DNA from: JANRIG01 sp033765235
Lineage (GTDB): Bacteria > Bacteroidota > Bacteroidia > Cytophagales > UBA9547
NCBI GenBank assembly: GCA_033765235.1
Contig: JANRIG010000033.1
Location: 1-38,398 of the forward strand
DNA: 38,398 bases
Direction of reading: 5' to 3'
Made by a program: the position numbers and the translations under genes. The notes under the pieces were generated by a model. That model worked only from the letters and a program-made list of their open reading frames with translations, had not been told where the DNA came from and did not search any database. Positions 19,055 to 28,290 of this stretch are shown here, in pieces (position 1 is the stretch's first letter; each line of letters starts with the position of its first letter).

Positions 19055-21874
19055 ATGTATAAATTTATCATTATCATTTTTTGCTATTCTGCATCAGTAT
19101 ATCTTCAAGCACAAACATTGGAGCAAAACTTTATTTCCCCGCCGCTTGAGGCTCGCCCACGCGCATTATGGACTTGGGTAAATGGTAACTTCGACAAAAA
19201 GACTATCACTTATGAGCTTGAGCAGGCCAAAGAAAAAAACATGGGGGGCTTTGATATATGGGATGTGAATATGGTGCAAGACGAAAAAAATAGAGTGCCC
19301 AAAGGCAAGCCTTTCATGGGCGATGAATATACAGATGCCATAGTACACACCATAAACGAAGCCACACGATTAGGCTTGGATATAGGCATTATAATATCCA
19401 GCGGGTGGAATGCCGGCGGCAAATGGACTAAGGCACAAAATGCCACTATGGGTATATTTCGTACGTCAAAAATAGTGAAAGGAGGCAAAAATATAGTGGA
19501 AACACTTAATAGACCTGCATTGCCCAAATCCACAAGGCAATATGAGAAACCAAGATTGATAGCTACCGACCAATCAGGCAAACCGCTCTACTACAAAGAC
19601 ATAGCTGTAATAGCCTACCCACTTACCAAAGACTCCACCATTGCAGACAGCAAACTTGTGATAGATCTTACTAATAAGATGGACAGCACAGGAAAATTGT
19701 CTTGGGCTGCACCCCCAGGCGATTGGCTGATAGAGCGGATGGCTTGCTTCAATACAGGACAACCCATGATATCCAGTGCACCCAGCTCCGAAGGACTCAT
19801 GATTGACCATTTCAACCCCACTGCTACGGAGACACACTTAAATTATTTTATTGACAAAATAAAACCTGCACTCGGAGGCAGCTTTGAAGGTAAAGCGTTG
19901 AAATACTTATATACAGATAGTTATGAAGTAGTAGGTGAACTTTGGTCACCTGATTTCACAGATAGGTTTAGGCAACAATTTGGTTATGATATGCTACCAT
20001 TCATGCCTGCACTCAAAGGGTTTACAGTAGTAGATAAAGAAACCACCCGCAGGTTTATATACGACTTCAGGCAGTTTTTATCTGATGCTATCATTGCAGG
20101 TCATTACCAAAAAGGTGTAGAGGTATGTGCAAAGCACGGCATAGGATTTGTAGCCGAAGCTGCAGGACCGGGTGCACCTATTCACAATTGCCCATTTGAG
20201 TCGCTCAAATCGTCTGGGGTATTAAGTTTTCCGAGAGGCGAATTTTGGCACAAAACAGAGTCGCAACCTATACTACAAGTAATCAAAGGTGTGGCAAGTG
20301 CATCGCATATTTACAATCAAAAATATGTAGAAGCAGAGTCATTTACCTCCGTATGGCTTTGGCAAGAAAGCCTGTATGAACTAAGACCCACAGCAGACAG
20401 AGCATTTTGTGAGGGGCTCAACAGGATAATATTTCATACATTTCCACATACTCCGATAACACAAGGCAAGCCAGGCTATATATATGGATTTGGCACTCAG
20501 ATAAGTGTGAACCAACCTTGGTGGCATAAGTCAAAGCCGTTTATGAATTACTTGGCAAGATGCAGCTATATGCTGCAGCAAGGCAATTTTTGTGCAAATA
20601 TAGCTTACTACTATGGCGATGAGGCACCTAACTTTGTAAATCCCAAAGCCGAACACAACGCTTATATACAAGGGCACGACTTTGATGCGGTAAATACTGA
20701 CATATTGTTAAACAAATTATCCGTCAAAAACGGGCTTATCACATTGCCTCACGGACAATCATACAAACTACTCCTACTCCCCGACAAAAATGAAATGAAA
20801 GTAGAAGTACTTATAAAGATTATGCAGATGGTGTATGACGGTGCCATAGTAGTAGGACCAAAACCATTGCGAAGTACAGGTTATAAAAATTATGAGGAAA
20901 ATGACAAAAAAATTATACAAATGGCAAATACCCTTTGGGGAAACATGGATGGCAAAACTGTGACTATGAATACATACGGCAACGGCAAAATCTACTATGG
21001 AAAACCTATAAATGATATATTATCTGAAAATAATATACTGCCTACCCTCAAAGTGAGCGACAATGTATATAAAGACTCTATAGACTATATTAAGCGCGCC
21101 ACTGATGCAGAAGATATTTATTTTATACGTACTATGTGTTCTAAACCTACTACCATTCCACTGATGCTGCTCAGCAGCGGTACTCCATTGATTTACGATG
21201 CTGTAAGCGGACAAATCACGAATCTGAAATACACAAAATCAGATAATTATCTATCCGTTAATGTGGAATTTGAACCTAAAGGTTCATTTTTTATAGTAGT
21301 AAAAAAACAAAGTGTGGATGTAGCCACTCAAGACTTTATAGTAAACCCTATCACCAAATCTAAAAAAGCAACTCGCATACAATCACCTTGGAAACTTACA
21401 CTTGGAAACAACAATTATCCCCTAACAACTCTCATAGACCTGAGCACTTCACAAGTAGAGGAGCAAAAGTGCTTCTCAGGCACTATGGTATATGAAACCG
21501 AGATAAACATACCTTCAGATGCAGAATTGACACAAAATAATATTTATATTGATTTAGGTAATGTAGGTATCGTTTCTGAAGCATATGTAAATAATATAAG
21601 TGCAGGCATATGCTGGAATACCCCATTTGTACACAACCTGACCGGCCTATTAAAAAAAGGCAAAAATACCCTCAAAGTAGAAGTATGTAACCGATGGGTA
21701 AACAGATTGGTATGCGACTCAAAACTGCCCAACGATAAACGCACTACCAATACCAACATTACGCGCCAACCCAATGGTTGGATGTCGGACATGACTACCA
21801 TACCCAATGAAAAGTATAAAATACCCTTATCGGGCATGGCAGGACCTGTACAATTGCATTATATACCCAAATAA
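19055..21874 (+). CDS. Secreted GH106-like glycoside hydrolase (alpha-L-rhamnosidase type)
   Basis: A protein of 939 residues with a signal peptide ending LQAQ (about 20). The catalytic TIM barrel contains MGGFDIWDVNM, LDIGIIISSGWNAGGKW and then YVEAESFTSVWLWQESLYEL with DRAFCEGLNRIIFHTFPHTP, all typical of the GH106 / large Bacteroidota glycosyl hydrolase family. A galactose-binding-like beta-sandwich lies near the C-terminus (VSEAYVNNISAGICWNTPF, KKGKNTLKVEVCNRW). Characterised GH106 enzymes remove alpha-L-rhamnose from pectic or algal glycans. That activity is an inference here. No type IX sorting domain is visible (the end is PVQLHYIPK), so it probably works in the periplasm. Confidence 0.8.
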   Translation: MYKFIIIIFCYSASVYLQAQTLEQNFISPPLEARPRALWTWVNGNFDKKTITYELEQAKEKNMGGFDIWDVNMVQDEKNRVPKGKPFMGDEYTDAIVHTINEATRLGLDIGIIISSGWNAGGKWTKAQNATMGIFRTSKIVKGGKNIVETLNRPALPKSTRQYEKPRLIATDQSGKPLYYKDIAVIAYPLTKDSTIADSKLVIDLTNKMDSTGKLSWAAPPGDWLIERMACFNTGQPMISSAPSSEGLMIDHFNPTATETHLNYFIDKIKPALGGSFEGKALKYLYTDSYEVVGELWSPDFTDRFRQQFGYDMLPFMPALKGFTVVDKETTRRFIYDFRQFLSDAIIAGHYQKGVEVCAKHGIGFVAEAAGPGAPIHNCPFESLKSSGVLSFPRGEFWHKTESQPILQVIKGVASASHIYNQKYVEAESFTSVWLWQESLYELRPTADRAFCEGLNRIIFHTFPHTPITQGKPGYIYGFGTQISVNQPWWHKSKPFMNYLARCSYMLQQGNFCANIAYYYGDEAPNFVNPKAEHNAYIQGHDFDAVNTDILLNKLSVKNGLITLPHGQSYKLLLLPDKNEMKVEVLIKIMQMVYDGAIVVGPKPLRSTGYKNYEENDKKIIQMANTLWGNMDGKTVTMNTYGNGKIYYGKPINDILSENNILPTLKVSDNVYKDSIDYIKRATDAEDIYFIRTMCSKPTTIPLMLLSSGTPLIYDAVSGQITNLKYTKSDNYLSVNVEFEPKGSFFIVVKKQSVDVATQDFIVNPITKSKKATRIQSPWKLTLGNNNYPLTTLIDLSTSQVEEQKCFSGTMVYETEINIPSDAELTQNNIYIDLGNVGIVSEAYVNNISAGICWNTPFVHNLTGLLKKGKNTLKVEVCNRWVNRLVCDSKLPNDKRTTNTNITRQPNGWMSDMTTIPNEKYKIPLSGMAGPVQLHYIPK

Positions 21875-21887
21875 CCCATAGCCCTAC

Positions 21888-23216
21888 ATGATGGGTGACA
21901 ATATACTATCACTTGGTATCACTATTATAGAACTTCTGAAAATGACCTCTGCAGCCCTTATATTCCGTTTTGTCATTGTTATCATCATATTATTACTGAT
22001 AGACTTATATACCTTTCAAGGGCTCAAGACTATAGTATCAGGGTATAGAGCACCTTTGAAATGGGCTGTGTACCTCTCCCATTGGAGCATTTCATTGGTA
22101 TGGATAGCTTTTTTCATATATGGTATTTCGTATTTTGACCGCACAATGGGCCCGAGAGGCACTATTTATATGGTACTCTCTGCATCATTTGTGCTGTTTT
22201 GGTTTCCAAAACTCATCTTTTGTATCTTTTTGCTTACCGAAGATGTAGTGAGGCATTTAGTAGGTCTGGCAGGTATTATTTCACAAAAAATAAACCCTAC
22301 AACTACATACACAGACTTCATACCTGAGCGCCGCAAAGTAGTAAGTATGATAGCATTTGGCATAGCTTCAATACCTTTTGCAGGCATACTGTATGGAATA
22401 ATAAAAGGAAAATATGACTACAAAGTACATAAGCACACGCTCTATTTCAAAGACCTGCCTGAGGTGTTTGATGGGCTCACCATTACCCAGCTGTCAGACT
22501 TGCACTCAGGAAGTTTTGATGATACAGAAGCCGTACAAAGAGGTGTGCAGATGGTAAACGAATTGAAATCTGATATTTTTGTGTTCACCGGCGATATAGT
22601 AAACAACCGCGCAGAGGAATACCTGCCTTGGGTAGAAATATTCAAAAAAATAGAAGCCCCATTGGGCAAATACTCCATATTGGGAAACCATGACTATGGC
22701 GAATATGTGATGTGGCCAAGTGCAAATCACTATGCCGATAATATGAAAATGCTGTATGAACTTCATGCCCTCACAGGTTTTGACCTGCTCAATAATGCAA
22801 ACCGTATTATAGAAAAAGATAGCCAAAAACTTGCCATAGTAGGGGTAGAAAACTGGGGTTTGCCTCCATTTCCCCAAAAAGGAGATTTGAAAATAGCTAC
22901 ACAAAATATTGATAATGAAACATTTAAAATATTACTATCTCACGACCCCAGCCATTGGGACGAACAGGTACTGAAACACGAACAAAAAATACAACTTACG
23001 CTCTCCGGACACACACACGGTATGCAGTTTGGCATAGAAATACCCGGTATAGTGAAGTGGAGCCCCGTAAAATACAAATATCCGCGTTGGGCCGGTATAT
23101 ATCAGGTGGGAGAACAGATATTGAACGTGAACCGAGGATTTGGCTTTATAGGCTTCCCGGGCAGGGTAGGTATATGGCCGGAGATTACGCATATAATACT
23201 GCGCCGAAAGTCATAA
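21888..23216 (+). CDS. Membrane-anchored calcineurin-like metallophosphoesterase
   Basis: A protein of 442 residues. The N-terminal 160 residues hold four hydrophobic segments (about 17-43, 58-84, 92-118 and 152-168). The phosphoesterase domain follows with the full metal-binding set: LSDLHSG, FTGDIVNNR, LGNHDYGEY, LSHDPSHW and LSGHTHGMQ. It resembles YkuE/YaeI-type membrane phosphoesterases, some of which act on lipid phosphates. The substrate here is unknown. Two ATGs (21888 and 21891) are adjacent. The gene begins 13 bp after the GH106 stop, so it is probably in the same transcript without an obvious role in glycan breakdown. Confidence 0.88.
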   Translation: MMGDNILSLGITIIELLKMTSAALIFRFVIVIIILLLIDLYTFQGLKTIVSGYRAPLKWAVYLSHWSISLVWIAFFIYGISYFDRTMGPRGTIYMVLSASFVLFWFPKLIFCIFLLTEDVVRHLVGLAGIISQKINPTTTYTDFIPERRKVVSMIAFGIASIPFAGILYGIIKGKYDYKVHKHTLYFKDLPEVFDGLTITQLSDLHSGSFDDTEAVQRGVQMVNELKSDIFVFTGDIVNNRAEEYLPWVEIFKKIEAPLGKYSILGNHDYGEYVMWPSANHYADNMKMLYELHALTGFDLLNNANRIIEKDSQKLAIVGVENWGLPPFPQKGDLKIATQNIDNETFKILLSHDPSHWDEQVLKHEQKIQLTLSGHTHGMQFGIEIPGIVKWSPVKYKYPRWAGIYQVGEQILNVNRGFGFIGFPGRVGIWPEITHIILRRKS

Positions 23217-23308
23217 TTTCTGAATTTATATAGCTGTATTTTTTCGAGGCAAAAAGAGAACTCAATAATAAATACAATTTACCGAAATGTTGGTAAATAT
23301 TTATGTCT

Positions 23309-23316
23309 TACATTTG
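23309..23316 (+). promoter_or_regulatory. Candidate -7 element of the queG promoter
   Basis: TACATTTG matches TAnnTTTG exactly, 52 bp before the queG start. The -33 position at the ideal distance reads AATG, so the upstream half is weak. Confidence 0.3.
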
Positions 23317-23368
23317 AATAATTTTTGTCCTATAAATGGGATACTTTATACTTTTCTAAACTGATAAA

Positions 23369-24295
23369 ATGGACAAAAAAACTACGATAGTACAACTGGC
23401 AAAGCAAGCAGGATTTGACTATTGTGGCATTTCCAAGGCACAGTATTTAGAAAATGAAGCACCAAGACTTGAAAAATGGCTGCGCCGTGGTCATCATGGC
23501 ACTATGGAGTGGATGCAAAACCACTTTGACAAACGATTAGACCCTCGTCTGCTGGTGCCCGGTGCCAAAACTATTATTTCATTGCTGGTCAATTACTACC
23601 CCGAAAAAGACCTATTTGAAAACAAAAAATATAAAATATCAAGGTATGCATATGCCATAGACTACCATATAGTCATAAAAAAAATGATGGATGAGTTTGT
23701 ACAGTTGCTTGAGCATGCTTTTGGACACATAGAGGGGCGCTGCTTTGTAGACTCTGCACCGGTGATGGACAAAGTGTGGGCAGCCAAGTCAGGGCTGGGG
23801 TGGATAGGCAAAAATGCTAACCTCATCACCAAGCAACATGGCAGCTACTACTTTGTAGCAGAGTATATCACAGACCTTGAGGCAGATGCAGACCATGCTA
23901 TACCCGACTATTGCGGCACGTGCACCAGATGTATAGATGCTTGCCCTACAGATGCCATTAGCGAGCCCTATGTGGTAGATGGCAGCAAATGTATATCATA
24001 CCTTACCATAGAACTCAAAGATGAGATAGATGCAAGGTATGCCGGCAAGATGAAAAACTGGATATTCGGCTGCGATATATGCCAAGAAGTATGCCCATGG
24101 AATAGCTTTGCAAAAGCTCATCAAAATGCTGATTTTAAGCCATTTGAAGTATATTTGGGAATGACAGAGAAAGACTGGGAAGAGATAAATGAAGATTTTT
24201 TTGAACTATATTTGAAAAAATCGGCTTTGAAACGTACAAAATTAAAAGGGCTAAAAAGAAATATACTACTTTCCTTAAATAGCCCTTCTAACTGA
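23369..24295 (+). CDS. queG: Epoxyqueuosine reductase QueG
   Basis: A cobalamin-dependent iron-sulfur enzyme of 308 residues that reduces epoxyqueuosine to queuosine at the tRNA wobble position. VDSAPVMDK carries the conserved Asp128. KSGLGWIGKNANLITKQHGS is the family's cobalamin/substrate segment. Two ferredoxin-like clusters are complete: CGTCTRCIDACP (Cys182, 185, 188, 192) and CDICQEVCPWN (Cys235, 238, 242), with Cys208 nearby. The length fits the short form lacking C-terminal HEAT repeats. It stands alone with gaps of 152 bp upstream and 70 bp downstream. Confidence 0.95.
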   Translation: MDKKTTIVQLAKQAGFDYCGISKAQYLENEAPRLEKWLRRGHHGTMEWMQNHFDKRLDPRLLVPGAKTIISLLVNYYPEKDLFENKKYKISRYAYAIDYHIVIKKMMDEFVQLLEHAFGHIEGRCFVDSAPVMDKVWAAKSGLGWIGKNANLITKQHGSYYFVAEYITDLEADADHAIPDYCGTCTRCIDACPTDAISEPYVVDGSKCISYLTIELKDEIDARYAGKMKNWIFGCDICQEVCPWNSFAKAHQNADFKPFEVYLGMTEKDWEEINEDFFELYLKKSALKRTKLKGLKRNILLSLNSPSN

Positions 24296-24365
24296 ATTAT
24301 AATCAAATTTGCGTTGTTAAATTATAAATTAACAAATATCGTGCCATACTACTTATAAGTACTCT

Positions 24366-24950
24366 ATGCCTCAAAAATATACTGCCATTATTTTTCATTT
24401 CTTGCTCATATTATGCTCGTGTGATATGCAACCCAAAGCCAACAATGGTAATACTAATATGTACTTTGACATGCACACCGTGGTGATGCAGCAAAAAATG
24501 TACCTTACCCAACACCATATTGCCGTAGAAAAATATTCAAAACTAAATGACAATACCTCTCACAATCTGATTAATAACCCCGACTGGAACACTGAAATGC
24601 TGTTTTTTGACAAAATAGATATCAACAAACCCATATACAAAGACAGCTACAAAGCATTTGCGTATGAAAATGACACATTTGTGGTAAACTATTACAGCCA
24701 TCGCAAAGGCGATAAGTTGCCCGTGACGTATATCAAAAACTATTTTACACACAGCAACAAGCTATACAAATCTATGGCTATGCTCACTATGAATAATTAT
24801 ATTTTTAGCACAAATAAATATTTGGAAATGATATTTGACACCTCTGCCGGTGAACTGAAAATGATAAAATACAAGATAAAAGGTGAAAGTGGATTTATAT
24901 TCATGCCCAAAGATGTATTTGAGATAGCGGGCACACCATTATACAGATAA
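24366..24950 (+). CDS. Lipoprotein of unknown function
   Basis: A protein of 194 residues beginning MPQKYTAIIFHFLLILCSCD, a lipoprotein signal with lipobox LCSC. The mature part is rich in Tyr, Asn and Lys and has no repeat, metal site or family motif that I recognise. The next gene starts 7 bp after the stop and the LysM gene overlaps that one, so the three form a probable operon for envelope proteins. The start is the first ATG after a 70-bp gap and gives an intact signal. Confidence 0.7.
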   Translation: MPQKYTAIIFHFLLILCSCDMQPKANNGNTNMYFDMHTVVMQQKMYLTQHHIAVEKYSKLNDNTSHNLINNPDWNTEMLFFDKIDINKPIYKDSYKAFAYENDTFVVNYYSHRKGDKLPVTYIKNYFTHSNKLYKSMAMLTMNNYIFSTNKYLEMIFDTSAGELKMIKYKIKGESGFIFMPKDVFEIAGTPLYR

Positions 24951-24957
24951 TACACTC

Positions 24958-25728
24958 ATGCACAATATATTACATCACAGTTTTGAAGGCATAGTGTGGC
25001 GCATATATATAGACCATGCCACCAAACATATCATTATAGAAACACGCAATGCAGCCACCCGAAGTGCATCATACTATGGCACATCACTGCTTGAGCCTGA
25101 AATGTACAGTATGCGCGTGCCATTTGGGATAGACACTTGGTGGATAGGCATAGAATCAGTGAATGAAGGCGTGATACTGTTTCATAAATATGATGCTGCG
25201 CAATGGGCACAACATACGGGAATATACGCATATAACTACCTCACAAACAAAGAGCTATGGAAAATGACCGATGTTGCATTTGTATCATTACATGCTACAA
25301 AAATTATTACTTTCAATATCAAAGACCCATCTAAGATGCTTTGCCTGCATCTGCACACAGGAGATGTACAAGCCCAGGTATCCTTCACTGGCAGCTATAC
25401 TCAGACTGCACTCACACCGCAAATATTCTATCCCGATGATGAAAAATATGGCATAATTTCTAACTATATTTTTAAAAAAACACAATATTTACCCTCTCAT
25501 GAAATACAATATTTGGAATATAACTCAAAAATATTCATAACATACACCTATAAGAAGCATGATAAATTATATGAAAATATATTATTGCTAAGTAATGAAG
25601 GAGAAATATTGCTCCACAAAACTATTCATACCGCTATGTGGGGAAGTGGCAACGGAAGTTTTTTTATATTTGAACAAAAATTGATAGTAATCTGTGAAAA
25701 ACATATTATTGAGATATATAATCTTTAA
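24958..25728 (+). CDS. DUF4905-like protein of unknown function
   Basis: A protein of 256 residues without signal peptide or membrane segment. It begins MHNILHHSFEGIVWRIYID and contains DTWWIGIESVNEGVILFHKY and GIYAYNYLTNKELWKM, which recall the DUF4905 family of Bacteroidota (strand-rich, beta-propeller-like repeats). The assignment is from memory of the family pattern and is tentative. Its 3' end overlaps the next gene by 35 bp, which suggests translational coupling. Confidence 0.6.
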   Translation: MHNILHHSFEGIVWRIYIDHATKHIIIETRNAATRSASYYGTSLLEPEMYSMRVPFGIDTWWIGIESVNEGVILFHKYDAAQWAQHTGIYAYNYLTNKELWKMTDVAFVSLHATKIITFNIKDPSKMLCLHLHTGDVQAQVSFTGSYTQTALTPQIFYPDDEKYGIISNYIFKKTQYLPSHEIQYLEYNSKIFITYTYKKHDKLYENILLLSNEGEILLHKTIHTAMWGSGNGSFFIFEQKLIVICEKHIIEIYNL

Positions 25729-26476
25729 TTTATTAATACTTTTCTATGCTAATATAGCCCATACTGCCACCTATGACTCACTCGGTGTAGTGACCAAAGA
25801 CAACAAAAAAATGGTGTTGTACCAGTCAACCAACAAAGAAACCTTATTTTCAATATCAAAAAAATATAAAACTACCGTACAAGAGCTTATAAAAATAAAT
25901 CCGGAGCTTGAGCAAGGTCTTAAAATCGGTCAAAAAATCCTAATACCACTGCCCGAACCTATTGCCAAGCCTTCTTTGCAAGCCGGCTATACCTACCACA
26001 AAGTAGAGGCCGGGCAAACTATGTACGGACTCAGCAAACGATATGGTATATCAATAGAAGAATTAAAAGAATGGAACCAGTTGACAACCAACGAACTGAA
26101 ACCAGGCTCTCAAATCATAGTGGGGATGCCCAAAACCCCTGCAGCTGACACCTCCATTACTTTGTTAAGCCCCTTGCAAACTACAAAAACCACTAAAAAT
26201 CCTACAGGCTACGATAAAAAAATAGACAACGATGTAGTGACCCTATTCGATACTCCCAATGGCGATACATACTACTATGCCCTTCACAAGTCTGCATCCA
26301 CAGGCACAGTATTGTACCTCACCAATAACTCCGGGTTGGGTATATTTGTGAGAGTGATAGGCAAGACATTGCCGGGTGTTGTAGGCATACAAGTATCAAA
26401 AGCAGCTATGGAAAAACTCAAAACAGACGACAAACAAGCAGTAATGCCTGTGTCAGTAGAGTATATGCCTGATTAA
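25694..26476 (+). CDS. Exported protein with two LysM domains and an RlpA-like barrel
   Basis: A protein of 260 residues starting at a GTG. No in-frame ATG exists before the first domain, and this start restores a signal peptide (KNILLRYIIFNLLILFYANI). LysM 1 spans about 42-88 (ETLFSISKKYKTTVQELIKI, GQKILIPLP). LysM 2 spans about 101-146 (QTMYGLSKRYGISIEELKEW, GSQIIVGMP). The C-terminal region (about 180-258) has YYALHKSASTGTVLYLTNN and FVRVIGKTLP, the pattern of the RlpA-type double-psi beta-barrel. It probably binds peptidoglycan in the periplasm. Whether the barrel has lytic activity is unknown. Confidence 0.82.
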   Translation: MKNILLRYIIFNLLILFYANIAHTATYDSLGVVTKDNKKMVLYQSTNKETLFSISKKYKTTVQELIKINPELEQGLKIGQKILIPLPEPIAKPSLQAGYTYHKVEAGQTMYGLSKRYGISIEELKEWNQLTTNELKPGSQIIVGMPKTPAADTSITLLSPLQTTKTTKNPTGYDKKIDNDVVTLFDTPNGDTYYYALHKSASTGTVLYLTNNSGLGIFVRVIGKTLPGVVGIQVSKAAMEKLKTDDKQAVMPVSVEYMPD

Positions 26477-26851
26477 CAAATATTTATATTTTATACCCCA
26501 CATTAATTTTTTATTATTTTTTATATGTATGCATAATATATATGACTCAAGGTAATGTGAAGTTGGTGTAGAAAGCGCATATGTAAAAGAGTAATAATGA
26601 ATATATTCAATGGCAAGACTATGCTGCCCTTGCAGCAACACTGTACATTTACCTAATAAAAAAAATCTGTGTTATTTTATTTTCAGGTATTAGATTTACT
26701 TATACAAGGTTGATGGCGTGGGCATAGGATATGATGTTGTTTTTTTTTTAACTCACTGTCAAATTATTAAGAGTAATATTTCTGGTACATTTTTTTATAT
26801 GCAGTGCTCAATTGTACTTCTATGTGGAATATTTGTATCAAAGCCTCCTAT
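26477..26851. other. AT-rich gap without a gene
   Basis: No convincing coding frame is seen. The only clear structure is a short perfect hairpin, TGCTGC-CCTT-GCAGCA at 26622-26637, not followed directly by a T-run. A run of ten T's lies near 26741. The promoter of the response-regulator gene begins at 26852. This gap separates the LysM operon from the Kdp locus. Confidence 0.5.
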
Positions 26852-26883
26852 TTTGTGAATACTTAAGAATAATAATAAATTTG
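26852..26883 (+). promoter_or_regulatory. Housekeeping promoter of the sigma-54 activator gene
   Basis: TTTG at 26852-26855 and TAAATTTG at 26876-26883 match both Bacteroidota promoter elements exactly with a 20-bp spacer. Transcription should start near 26889, about 15 bp before the TTG start codon at 26905. The regulator would thus be made from a sigma-A type promoter, independent of sigma-54. Confidence 0.6.
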
Positions 26884-26904
26884 TAAATTAATAAAAAACA
26901 TACT

Positions 26905-28248
26905 TTGAGGAAAGTATTAATCATAGATGATGAAGAAAAATTAAGAGTCTTGCTTGCAAGAATTATCAGTTTGGAAGGCTTTGAAGTGCTACAAGTGGGT
27001 GATTGTAAAGCAGCTTTAAAAAAATTGGAGCAAATAGATATTGATGTGGTGCTCTGCGATGTAAAATTGCCCGATGGCAATGGAGTAGAGCTCTCCAAAA
27101 TGATAAAGGATAAATACCCATTATCCGAAATTATTCTTCTCACTGCTTATGGCAACATTACAGACGGAGTGCAAGCCATAAAAAATGGTGCTTTTGACTA
27201 TATAATCAAAGGTGATGATAACAATAAAATAATTCCTTTATTATATCGTGCAATAGAGAAAGTAGATTTAGCTAAAAGGGTAAAACAACTCGAAAAGCTA
27301 TTAGGTGACAAATTATCCTTTGACAAGATAATTGGCAAATCAAAACCCATTCAAAAGGCCATCGAATTGGCTTGTAAGGTAGCTCCAACCAATACAACAG
27401 TTTTGCTGACCGGTGAAACAGGCACAGGCAAAGAAGTTTTTGCACAAGCCATACATCAGAAAAGTACTAGAAATAAAAACAATTTTGTAGCAATCAATTG
27501 CTCTGCATTTAGTAAAGAATTGTTGGAAAGTGAAATGTTTGGTCATAAAGCAGGTGCATTTACAGGAGCAAGCAAAGATCAAAAAGGGCTTTTTGAAGAA
27601 GCCAACAACGGCACTATATTTTTAGATGAAATTGGAGAAATGGCACTGGAATTGCAAGCAAAATTATTGCGAGTAATAGAAACAGGGGAGTTTATTCGTG
27701 TGGGCGAAAGCAAGCCAACCAAAGTCAATGTTCGCATTATTGCTGCTACCAATAGGATATTGCCAAAGGAGATAGAACTGGGAAACTTCAGGCAAGATTT
27801 ATTTTATCGTATTTCTGTATTTCAAATTGAGTTGCCACCCCTTAGAGAAAGGGTTGCAGACATTGAACCCTTGACAAGACATTTTTTACAAACCTTTGCT
27901 TCAAAAGCCAACAAGAAAGTAATTTCTATTTCCCAAGAATATATCGAAGCCCTGAAACAACATTCATGGAATGGAAATATCCGTGAACTGAAAAATGTCA
28001 TTGAACGTAGTGTAATCCTATCAAACGATGAATTGACCATAGAAAGCTTGCCATTTGCATTTCAGAATAATTCTAAGTATCATAAAAACACCAAAACACT
28101 TTCTACATTTGACTTAGCAGATGCCGAAAAAATTCATATTCAAAAAGTGCTCCATTACACCAATGGCAACAAAACCAAAACTGCTGAACTATTAGGCATT
28201 GCCTTGACTACACTTTACAGAAAAATGAATGAATATGGATTGGAGTAA
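26905..28248 (+). CDS. NtrC-family sigma-54-dependent response regulator of the Kdp locus
   Basis: A protein of 447 residues. The start is a TTG: no in-frame ATG precedes the receiver core, and MRKVLIIDDEEKL is a standard receiver N-terminus. The receiver has Asp8/Asp9, phospho-acceptor Asp52 (LCDVKLPDG), Thr80 and Lys102. The AAA+ domain has Walker A GETGTGKE (170-177), the sigma-54 contact loop GAFTGA (217-222) and Walker B FLDEIGE (239-245). A Fis-type helix-turn-helix closes the protein (NKTKTAELLGIALTTLYRKM). Its place before kdpFABC, with a sigma-54 promoter and tandem dyads between, suggests that it activates kdp in place of the OmpR-type KdpE. The cognate kinase is probably the one at 36077-37798. 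Confidence 0.9.
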   Translation: MRKVLIIDDEEKLRVLLARIISLEGFEVLQVGDCKAALKKLEQIDIDVVLCDVKLPDGNGVELSKMIKDKYPLSEIILLTAYGNITDGVQAIKNGAFDYIIKGDDNNKIIPLLYRAIEKVDLAKRVKQLEKLLGDKLSFDKIIGKSKPIQKAIELACKVAPTNTTVLLTGETGTGKEVFAQAIHQKSTRNKNNFVAINCSAFSKELLESEMFGHKAGAFTGASKDQKGLFEEANNGTIFLDEIGEMALELQAKLLRVIETGEFIRVGESKPTKVNVRIIAATNRILPKEIELGNFRQDLFYRISVFQIELPPLRERVADIEPLTRHFLQTFASKANKKVISISQEYIEALKQHSWNGNIRELKNVIERSVILSNDELTIESLPFAFQNNSKYHKNTKTLSTFDLADAEKIHIQKVLHYTNGNKTKTAELLGIALTTLYRKMNEYGLE

Positions 28249-28290
28249 AAATGAACCATGAACTAATATGAAATTTTATTACTCATAAAT

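Noticed and set aside
208..23216. One large polysaccharide utilisation locus linking SusCD with the glycosidases
   Set aside because: Over 12 kb of housekeeping and lipid genes on both strands lie between them, and there is no shared regulator or transcript.
26622..26637. Hairpin TGCTGC-CCTT-GCAGCA as an intrinsic terminator
   Set aside because: The stem is only 6 bp, there is no T-run directly after it, and it lies about 145 bp from the LysM gene end.
26453..26641. A 62-residue minus-strand ORF in the gap before the response regulator
   Set aside because: No signal, motif or packing supports it, and it runs into the LysM gene end. Such open frames are common in AT-rich gaps.
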